A program made the position numbers and the translations under genes. DNA of 6,456 bases from Candidatus Aminicenantes bacterium UBA4820 (GTDB taxonomy: Bacteria > Acidobacteriota > UBA4820): positions 1-6,456 of the forward strand of contig DHFQ01000021.1 in NCBI GenBank assembly GCA_002402325.1, written 5' to 3'. Numbering within the stretch: the stretch's first letter is position 1; each line of letters starts with the position of its first letter. Positions 1 through 5,659 of the stretch are shown one piece after another. Under the pieces are notes generated by a model. It did not search any database. It worked only from the letters and a program-made list of their open reading frames with translations, and was not told where the DNA came from.

Positions 1-2039
1 ACACTGAGGGAAAAGCAAGAAATTGGACTGATATAACAACAAATAGTTCTCACCAATTTAGCCCTGCCTTTCTTTACAATCAGGGGAGGGTTACTGCTGA
101 CCGCGGTATGTATCTTGAAGATGCAACGGAAATTCTCTCCACTCTTGGATGTTCTTCGCTTTACCTTATGCCATATCAGGCGGGACAATACACGACATGG
201 CCATCGGAAGACGCCTACAAGGAAGCGATGAAATATAGGGTTGTTTCATCGTTTATAGTCTGGGTGGACACAACGGAAGAGGGTGGACTCAATGCCGTTA
301 AATCGTGGCTTGACCAGGGAAACATTGGCTTTTCTTCAATAAGCATCTTTAGTAATTTTACTTATATTTCTAATTACGGAAATAACTACTGCCTTGCAGA
401 TGCAACAGGAACAAACTGGGGCGGACACGCTACAACGATAATTGGCTACGATGATGCTCGTGTCACAAATGATGGAACAGGTGCCTTTAAATGCGTAAAC
501 TCGTGGGGAACAAATTGGGGTGATTCAGGATTTTACTGGATATCGTATCAGGCGGTTACAGATCCAAACAAAAGGATTTTTGATGGCTTTTTTGTTCATT
601 ATGATGTCATTACAGAAAACCCTTCCTATGGTTGCACTCTTAAGTTTAATTATTCGCAGTTTAGAGACCTTTCAATTAGCGTCAATAGCGGAAGAGGTTC
701 CATTCACCTCTGGGACCTTATATCGTGGAAAGATCAGTTGAGTAGAGGGCAGAGCATTTCTCCGCCTTCTATTGTCTGGGTAGAGGTTTCACAACTTGTT
801 CCCTCCTGCGATTACACTCTTTCTGTTGGTGATGGATTCAATACAGATTTAGGCGGAGAGATAACGGAGTTTTCAATTACAAATCTTACAAACAATGTGA
901 AAACTTCAAGCGATGATCCTCCTGTTTCAATAGATCCTTTAGGAAGTTCTGTTCTAATTTCAAATGGTGGTTTTGAAAGTAACTTTGATGATTGGACACC
1001 CGCTATTGAAGGAGGTGGAACTGAGCCTGTCATCTCAACGACAAAATCTCATAGTGGAACAAATTCTGCATATCTTTACGCAGATGGTTCAACCCCTGGC
1101 TATAGTTATCTATTTCGCTCGATAACTTTACCATCCGATCCAGAGGCACTCATTTTATGGTATTATCCCCTATACACTGGTTCTGCGGGTAATGATGCAC
1201 AATACGCCTACCTTGAAGATAATCAGGGAAATTTTATCGGCTATTTCATAAACGATTATAGCAATGACAGTGTCTGGAAATCTGCGGTTTGCGACCTTTC
1301 CTATTATAAAGGGCAAACGGTCGATCTTTATATTATCGTTTATCACAATGGAACTTCTGATGCCTCAATATCAATGTATGTTGATGATGTGGGGCTTTGT
1401 CCTGTAACCATTGCAGAAGCATCCCTTATACTTCCCTGTCCCACAATAACACTTAATCCTTCAAATTTGCCAAAAGGATATGTAAGTGTTCCTTACTCTC
1501 AATCAATGGCTGGAAGCGGTGGAACTTCGCCATACACCTATGAGGTTAGCGATGGAAATTTACCTGACGGATTAACTTTAAGCACAGGGGGAGTTTTATC
1601 TGGAACTCCAACAACTGTTGGAACATTCAATTTCACAATCACAGCAACAGATTCCTGCGGTTGCACAGGAAATATTGTCTATTCGAACTTTGTCATTTAT
1701 CCCGCAGAGGTTGGTCCCGGGCTTAGTGAGGAAACAGCAATAACATTTTCAGAGGATAAAGAGACCTTGAATTGGCCTTTAGCAGGAGGAGCAACCGGCT
1801 ATAGGGTTTATCGGATAAACAGCAAAGTGGACCTGCCAAATCTTTTGAATAGTAATTACGATTCCTGCACGAGATACGATGGGTCATTACTTTCAGAAAC
1901 AATAACAGATGATCCGTCACTTGCAACCGACAAAATTTATTTTTATCTTGTAACTGCAACAAATGGAACGATTGAAGGTCCAGCAGGAAATGCAACAGCG
2001 GGCGAAAGAATTGTCAACAGCACAGGCAATTGCGTGTGA
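1..2039 (+). CDS. Secreted-type papain-family (C1A) cysteine peptidase with C-terminal CBM-like, He_PIG and FnIII-like modules; 5' partial
   Basis: The frame is open from base 3 with no stop before the window edge, so the ATG at 108 is an internal Met: the preceding 35 codons read as C1A sequence (HQFSPAFLYN, typical of the region after the catalytic helix). 678 residues are visible, numbered here from base 3. Catalytic His142 lies in GGHATTIIGYDD (bases 426-428) and Asn166 in NSWGTNWGDSGFYW (bases 498-500); the catalytic Cys and its glutamine lie upstream. After the protease (to about residue 205) comes a beta-rich stretch of about 100 residues that I do not recognise. Next are a CBM4/9-like module starting NGGFE..FDDW (about 319-467), a putative-Ig He_PIG repeat with the LPDGLTLS...GVLSGTP signature (about 481-567) and an FnIII-like domain (about 577-663; YRVYR, YFYLVTATN). 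The protein ends without a visible membrane anchor or sorting signal. By family it should be an exported endopeptidase, with the modules for substrate or surface binding (inference). The peptidase family is secure; the module names are less so. Confidence 0.88.
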   Translation, partial: TEGKARNWTDITTNSSHQFSPAFLYNQGRVTADRGMYLEDATEILSTLGCSSLYLMPYQAGQYTTWPSEDAYKEAMKYRVVSSFIVWVDTTEEGGLNAVKSWLDQGNIGFSSISIFSNFTYISNYGNNYCLADATGTNWGGHATTIIGYDDARVTNDGTGAFKCVNSWGTNWGDSGFYWISYQAVTDPNKRIFDGFFVHYDVITENPSYGCTLKFNYSQFRDLSISVNSGRGSIHLWDLISWKDQLSRGQSISPPSIVWVEVSQLVPSCDYTLSVGDGFNTDLGGEITEFSITNLTNNVKTSSDDPPVSIDPLGSSVLISNGGFESNFDDWTPAIEGGGTEPVISTTKSHSGTNSAYLYADGSTPGYSYLFRSITLPSDPEALILWYYPLYTGSAGNDAQYAYLEDNQGNFIGYFINDYSNDSVWKSAVCDLSYYKGQTVDLYIIVYHNGTSDASISMYVDDVGLCPVTIAEASLILPCPTITLNPSNLPKGYVSVPYSQSMAGSGGTSPYTYEVSDGNLPDGLTLSTGGVLSGTPTTVGTFNFTITATDSCGCTGNIVYSNFVIYPAEVGPGLSEETAITFSEDKETLNWPLAGGATGYRVYRINSKVDLPNLLNSNYDSCTRYDGSLLSETITDDPSLATDKIYFYLVTATNGTIEGPAGNATAGERIVNSTGNCV

Positions 2040-2068
2040 ATCAAAGTCCTTTCTGCCTATTTTAAAAC

Positions 2069-2096
2069 TTCAGTTCTGTTCAATTTATGGTAAAAT
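2069..2096 (+). promoter_or_regulatory. Probable sigma-70-type promoter with extended -10 for the DUF169 gene
   Basis: TAAAAT at 2091-2096 matches five of six bases of the -10 consensus. It is preceded by TG at 2088-2089 with one spacer base, forming an extended -10 (TGGTAAAAT). The best -35 candidate, TTCAGT at 2069-2074, is poor (three of six) with a 16-base spacer, which is acceptable when an extended -10 is present. It lies 24 bases before the start codon, so the leader would be short. No operator-like palindrome is visible. Predicted from sequence only. Confidence 0.45.
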
Positions 2097-2120
2097 ATGC
2101 CCTTTTGTTAAGGAGGTATT

Positions 2121-2936
2121 ATGGAAAGTAAAATAGCAAAAGCACTAAAAATGGAATTAAATCCCGTTGCAATTATATGGTCTGATAAGAAGCCACAAAA
2201 TGCTCAAGAATTTAAAGAAAACAAATGGGGTTGTTCAATGTGGATGTTTGCAAATGCGGCAAAGGGAAAAACTGCCGTCTTCAGCAGAAAAACCTATGGA
2301 TGCTGGGGAAATGGCGTTGGTGTTGGCTTTGGAAATAAGTATCTTGAATTCCCCGGTGGTATTGACTGCTTTTACAATTTCCTTTCATCAGGGAACAAAA
2401 ATTCCGAAGAGGAAATGAAAAGGGTTGAAGGTTTGAAGCCCTATGTCTCTGAAAGTATGTATGATGACCTTGTAGAAGGGGAAAGATACATCAAATCTCC
2501 CGCAAATGTTAAAAAGTTTATTGAACAGATGCCAATTGTTGACATTGATGCTGAATATGTGATTTTTAAACCTTTGAAGGATGTTAATCTGGATGAGGAA
2601 AAACCTGTCGTTGTAATTTTTCCCGTTTTACCAAATCAACTTGCGGCACTTGTTGTCCTTGCAAACTACGGAAGGGAAACCTTTAACAATGTGATAATTC
2701 CGTGGGGAGCGGGATGTCAAACCATCGGGATTTTCGCTTACAAAGAGAGGGAATCAAAGCCTCAAAGGGCTGTAATAGGGCTTACTGATATTTCAGCAAG
2801 AAACAACATAAAAAAGCAACTTGGGGATAACTATTTCACTTTCGCAATTCCCTATGAAATGTTCCTTGAAATGGAAGGAAATGTTGAAGGGAGTTTCCTT
2901 GAAAGAAATTCCTTCAAAGAACTGTTTGAAAAATAA
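2121..2936 (+). CDS. DUF169 (COG2043) family protein, function unknown
   Basis: A 271-residue soluble protein with no signal peptide or membrane segment. The start is secure: TAAGGAGGT at 2109-2117 is an almost perfect ribosome site just before ATG. The N-terminal ELNPVAIIW (12-20) matches the usual opening of DUF169 proteins, where a short helix leads into a 'PVA' strand. Cysteines sit at 38 (WGCSMW), 61 (YGCWGNGVGVGFG), 83 (GGIDCFYNF) and 199 (PWGAGCQTIG). They lie in the glycine-rich and 'GAGC' blocks that mark the family, so a metal, cofactor or thiol role is possible but unproven. DUF169 members occur in many anaerobic bacteria and archaea, and I know of no established reaction. The gene appears monocistronic, with its own promoter upstream and a convergent rseP downstream, so context gives no functional clue. 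Full length for the family; no frameshift seen. No clear intrinsic terminator follows. Confidence 0.85.
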   Translation: MESKIAKALKMELNPVAIIWSDKKPQNAQEFKENKWGCSMWMFANAAKGKTAVFSRKTYGCWGNGVGVGFGNKYLEFPGGIDCFYNFLSSGNKNSEEEMKRVEGLKPYVSESMYDDLVEGERYIKSPANVKKFIEQMPIVDIDAEYVIFKPLKDVNLDEEKPVVVIFPVLPNQLAALVVLANYGRETFNNVIIPWGAGCQTIGIFAYKERESKPQRAVIGLTDISARNNIKKQLGDNYFTFAIPYEMFLEMEGNVEGSFLERNSFKELFEK

Positions 2937-2941
2937 TACCA

Positions 2942-2955
2942 ATTGGACATTGGAC
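2942..2955. repeat. Tandem duplication of ATTGGAC (2 x 7 bp)
   Basis: Two exact copies of ATTGGAC sit head to tail six bases after the DUF169 stop codon. The first overlaps an 8-bp palindrome, CCAATTGG (2939-2946). The following GGCCGATGG (2962-2970) resembles GGCGATGG at 3034-3041, suggesting that the whole gap is built from related short words. Confidence 0.6.
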
Positions 2956-3005
2956 GATAAAGGCCGATGGTTGAAGAAAAAAATATTGAAAATTTAATTA
3001 GTGCC

Positions 3006-3037
3006 GAAGAGCGGAAGAGCAGAAGAGCAGAGGGGCG
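3006..3037. repeat. Four-copy imperfect 8-bp tandem repeat (GAAGAGCR)
   Basis: Four consecutive 8-bp units fill exactly 32 bases: GAAGAGCG (3006-3013), GAAGAGCA (3014-3021), GAAGAGCA (3022-3029) and GAGGGGCG (3030-3037). Three differ only in the last base and the fourth is diverged. The array lies in non-coding sequence between convergent genes and is purine-rich on the plus strand, unlike the AT-rich surroundings. It could be a small slipped-strand repeat of variable copy number. No protein-coding reason for it is apparent. Confidence 0.7.
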
Positions 3038-3045
3038 ATGGTAGC

Positions 3046-3064
3046 CGCAAGTCTTCAGCCTGCG
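3046..3064. repeat. Decayed palindrome, REP-like hairpin
   Basis: CGCAAGTCTTCAGCCTGCG is an imperfect palindrome. The outer four pairs CGCA/TGCG are perfect; the inner part has an A-C mismatch, a G-C pair, a T-G wobble and a C-A mismatch around a short loop. It looks like a mutated copy of a perfect CGCAGGCTTCAGCCTGCG-type stem. Palindromes of this sort are often dispersed intergenic repeats in bacterial genomes; whether other copies exist in this genome cannot be seen here. Lacking a T-run, it is not a standard intrinsic terminator. Confidence 0.5.
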
Positions 3065-3073
3065 ATAATCTCC

Positions 3074-3101
3074 CCTCCTTTTTCTCCCTTAAAAACGGAG
3101 G
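3074..3101. repeat. Interrupted inverted repeat between convergent genes
   Basis: CCTCC-TTTTT (3074-3083) and AAAAA-C-GGAGG (3091-3101) are complementary across a 7-base loop (CTCCCTT), with one bulged C at 3096. The result is a ten-pair hairpin in either transcript. It could slow or stop transcription from either side or protect mRNA 3' ends. The AT pairs lie next to the loop rather than after a GC stem, and no U-run follows on either strand, so it is not a textbook rho-independent terminator. Confidence 0.5.
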
Positions 3102-3183
3102 ACATTCATAAATATTTTCACGCAGGATTAAAAGGCAGTGGTAAAGTACTCTTTTATTTGCCCATCTTGAAAAGTGGAGGCTT

Positions 3184-4503
3184 TTAGACATATTTGAATA
3201 TGTCAATAAAGAGAATCAAAAAGAAGAAGAGGAGGAGGAAGGCAAAACCGATTCGCAAAATCCACTCTTTTACCATCTCCGGTAAATCTCTTCTTATTAT
3301 TGCTTCAATTAGCAAAACGAGTATTTGTCCACCATCAAGCCCTGGAATTGGAAGAAGGTTAAAAAATCCAAGTTGAAATGAGATAATTCCCATAAAAAAT
3401 AGAAGGTTGTAGAGCCCTGTCCTTGCAACTTTGTAAGTGATGTAGGCAATTGAGGGAGGAGCGGATAAAGCCTTTAATGGAATTTTCCTTTTTACAAGTT
3501 TTTCAAGAATCCTCTTTGTCATCAAGGTCTGGTCAACAACCATCTCTCCTGCTTTGATAAAGTTTTTGGGGAAAGTGTATCTTTGAAATTCAGAGTCTTT
3601 GACCTGTATTCCTATCATGTATCTATTTTGCTCTTTATCCAATTGGGGTGTAACTTTTAAATCAAAAAAACTGTTGTCTCTTTTAATCCTTATTATAACT
3701 TCTTTCTTATCATTATCTTTTAAAAGGAGGGAAATTTCATCCCAGTAGTTTATCTCTTTTCCATTGATTGCAACGATCTGGTCGCCCGGCTTAATTTGGG
3801 CTTTATCAGCGGGAGAATCTTTTTGAACTCCTCCAACAATAGGAGGAAATGAAGGAATGACGCCTATTTCTCCCGAAGGCTGTTTTAAAACTTCAACCAT
3901 CACGGGAGAAATAGTAAATTCCATTATTTTACCGTTTCTTAAAACTTGAATCTTGTAATCTTTTTGCATAAGAGAGGAGATCTCTTCCCTCGCCTCTTCC
4001 CAATTTTTGACCTTTCTCCCATCAAAGGAAAGAAGAATGTCTCCCCTTTGAATCCCTGCTTTATGAGAAGGAGAATCGGGCAAAACCGCACCAACAACGG
4101 GGGGTTTATTTTTTAATATTGACTCTTCAATGCCAATTAAACATATAAACGAAAATATAAAATAGGCAAAAATAACATTGAAGGCTACTCCCATAACCAT
4201 CACAAGAAATCTTTCCCACCTTTTTTTATTTAAGAAATAACCCGGCTCATCCTTTCCCTCATCCTCTGGAAGTTCACCTTTAAATTTTACAAACCCTCCA
4301 AATAAAAGCCATCTCAACTGCCAGAGATTATGCTTACCTTTAAATTCTGCAATTTTTGGACCAAAACCTATTGAAAAAGATTCAATTGAAAAGTTCAAAA
4401 CTCTTCCTGCGGTGTAATGTCCCAATTCGTGGATTACAATCAATATCCCCAGAACGATCAAAAATACAATGGCTGATAAAATAAAGTTAATGAGTAAAGT
4501 CAA
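3184..4503 (-). CDS. rseP: RseP-type site-2 intramembrane zinc metalloprotease (S2P, M50B) with two PDZ domains
   Basis: 439 residues, close to the 450 of E. coli RseP, and last gene of the cdsA-dxr-rseP operon. The zinc motif HELGH is at 25-29 inside the first membrane segment (about 7-29), and the third ligand motif LDG is at 389-391 (LLPIPGLDGG) in the third. Other membrane segments are at about 99-124 and 415-436. Two PDZ domains lie between: PDZ1 about 134-200 (SPSHKAGIQRGDILLSFDG) and PDZ2 about 220-290 (SPADKAQIKPGDQIVAING). GGFVKFKGE (69-77) is the conserved membrane-reentrant loop block. The family cuts transmembrane segments of anti-sigma factors or leftover signal peptides within the inner membrane; the substrate here is unknown. 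The start is TTG, one base after the dxr stop, chosen because an AAAAGGAG ribosome site sits six bases ahead and because it gives the expected short N-terminus before HELGH. The usual 'SGP' block before the third segment reads LSAPPSIA (346-353), a small deviation. Confidence 0.95.
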   Translation of the reverse strand: MTLLINFILSAIVFLIVLGILIVIHELGHYTAGRVLNFSIESFSIGFGPKIAEFKGKHNLWQLRWLLFGGFVKFKGELPEDEGKDEPGYFLNKKRWERFLVMVMGVAFNVIFAYFIFSFICLIGIEESILKNKPPVVGAVLPDSPSHKAGIQRGDILLSFDGRKVKNWEEAREEISSLMQKDYKIQVLRNGKIMEFTISPVMVEVLKQPSGEIGVIPSFPPIVGGVQKDSPADKAQIKPGDQIVAINGKEINYWDEISLLLKDNDKKEVIIRIKRDNSFFDLKVTPQLDKEQNRYMIGIQVKDSEFQRYTFPKNFIKAGEMVVDQTLMTKRILEKLVKRKIPLKALSAPPSIAYITYKVARTGLYNLLFFMGIISFQLGFFNLLPIPGLDGGQILVLLIEAIIRRDLPEMVKEWILRIGFAFLLLFFFLILFIDIFKYV

Positions 4504-4504
4504 A

Positions 4505-5659
4505 CTATTCTCCTTTTGAAATTATTTTATATGCCTTCTCTCTTGCTATTTTGTCTGTATGAAAAATTTCTTCAATGGAGTCTGCCTGATAGGGTTTTGT
4601 TGAATCGAGAACCTTTTTTATAACTTCAGGGATTGCTCCAAAATTGATTCTTCCTTCAATGAACGATTTTACTGCAACTTCATTTGAGGCATTTAGAGAA
4701 ATCGTGTGTGCCTCGCTTGTTGCAAAGGCTTCTCTTGCAAGTTTTAAACAGGGATACTTTCTTAAATCGGGGTTTTCAAAGGAAAGGTTATTTATTTTCG
4801 AAAAATCAATTTTTTTGACCTCTCCCTTCTTTCTTACAGGAAAAGTTATAGCGTACTGAATTGGAAGTGCCATATCGGGCTCTGCAAGTTGAGCGAGTAC
4901 CGAACCATCTGTAAATTCAACTAAAGAGTGGACTATGCTTTCTCTGTGTATCAAGACTTCAATCTTCTTTTGGCTCACTCCAAACAAGTATGATGCCTCA
5001 ATTATTTCAAGCCCTTTGTTCATCAAGGTTGCAGAATCAATGGTAATTTTTCTCCCCATTTTCCATGTTGGATGGTTTAAAACATCTTTAAGTGAAGCAT
5101 TTTCAATCTTATCAAGAGGAAAATCCCTCAAGGCACCGCCAGACCCTGTTAAGAGAATTTTCTCTAAAAATCTGACATTCTCAGCCCGCAAACACTGAAA
5201 TATCGCGCAGTGCTCGCTATCAACGGGGATTAGTTCTGCCCCACTTTTTCTTGCAGTTTCAATCAAAAGTCTTCCGCTTGTGACTAACGCCTCTTTATTT
5301 GCAAGGGCGATTCTTTTTCCAAGTTTTGCAGATTTCATAATAGAAGGAAGCCCTGCTATTCCAACAATCGCCGCAACTACAACAGCAGATTCTTTCATTG
5401 ATGCAACTTCAAGGTTGCCAACTTCTCCATACATTACTTGAAGTTTTGGAAACAACTTAGAGATTTTTTTTGCGTCTTCCTCTTCTTTAACAGATACAAG
5501 AAAAGGATTAAATTCTTTAATCTGCTCAATTAAAAGATCAACATTTTTCCCCGCTGAAAGCCCGGTTATCTTGATTTCATCTTTTAAAGACCTCGCAACT
5601 TTTATGGTGCTTTGTCCTATGCTTCCCGTTGAGCCAAGTAGAGATATTTTAATTGTCAT
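4505..5659 (-). CDS. dxr: 1-deoxy-D-xylulose 5-phosphate reductoisomerase (DXR, IspC)
   Basis: Converts 1-deoxy-D-xylulose 5-phosphate to 2-C-methyl-D-erythritol 4-phosphate with NADPH and a divalent metal, the committed step of the MEP isoprenoid pathway in the cytosol. 384 residues, slightly shorter than E. coli (398). The N-terminal Rossmann fold carries the dinucleotide loop GSTGSIG (9-15), and ALANKEALV (118-126) follows. Metal ligands are Asp147 and Glu149 in VDSEH and Glu218 in DSATLMNKGLEIIEA, where Asn214 and Lys215 also match substrate-binding residues. TGSGG (171-175) and HPTWKMG (196-202) are the catalytic-loop blocks, and ASNEVAV (324-330) lies in the C-terminal helical domain. 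All active-site residues I can check are present, so the enzyme should work and should be fosmidomycin-sensitive (inference from family). The ATG overlaps the cdsA stop (ATGA, 5659-5656); a weak AGGTG (5668-5672) lies eight bases ahead, so translation probably depends on coupling to cdsA. Confidence 0.97.
   Translation of the reverse strand: MTIKISLLGSTGSIGQSTIKVARSLKDEIKITGLSAGKNVDLLIEQIKEFNPFLVSVKEEEDAKKISKLFPKLQVMYGEVGNLEVASMKESAVVVAAIVGIAGLPSIMKSAKLGKRIALANKEALVTSGRLLIETARKSGAELIPVDSEHCAIFQCLRAENVRFLEKILLTGSGGALRDFPLDKIENASLKDVLNHPTWKMGRKITIDSATLMNKGLEIIEASYLFGVSQKKIEVLIHRESIVHSLVEFTDGSVLAQLAEPDMALPIQYAITFPVRKKGEVKKIDFSKINNLSFENPDLRKYPCLKLAREAFATSEAHTISLNASNEVAVKSFIEGRINFGAIPEVIKKVLDSTKPYQADSIEEIFHTDKIAREKAYKIISKGE
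4510..4517 (-). promoter_or_regulatory. Ribosome binding site supporting the TTG start of rseP
   Basis: On the minus strand AAAAGGAG is followed by the six bases AATAGT and then TTG. The site is embedded in the last dxr codons (Lys-Gly-Glu, then TAG), so ribosomes ending dxr are positioned to start rseP. There is no ATG or GTG nearby in the rseP frame, which makes the TTG the best start. Confidence 0.75.

Noticed and set aside
108..110. ATG at 108 as the true start of the peptidase
   Set aside because: The frame is open back to base 3 and the upstream residues (FSPAFLYN) belong to the C1A fold; there is no ribosome site before 108.
812..1033. Minus-strand open frame inside the peptidase gene
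   Set aside because: It is a shadow of a well-supported coding region on the plus strand; no ribosome site or family features.
2939..2953. CCAAT-TGGAC-ATTGG stem just after the DUF169 stop as a terminator
   Set aside because: Five pairs only and no following T-run; better explained by the tandem ATTGGAC repeat.
3006..3037. CRISPR-like array
   Set aside because: Units are 8 bp, directly adjacent with no spacers, and no cas genes are nearby.
3170..3185. Small hairpin AAAAG-TGGAGG-CTTTT overlapping the rseP stop codon
   Set aside because: Only five AT-rich pairs with a six-base loop and no U-run; too weak to call a terminator.
2994..3206. 70-residue open frame on the minus strand across the convergent gap
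   Set aside because: It runs through the tandem repeat and both hairpins, overlaps the rseP end, has no good ribosome site and gives a composition with no recognisable motif; most likely chance.
3194..3376. Plus-strand open frame with a very basic N-terminus opposite the rseP 3' end
   Set aside because: The Lys/Arg run is the complement of codons for the hydrophobic Phe/Leu-rich last helix of RseP, so it is a composition artefact.
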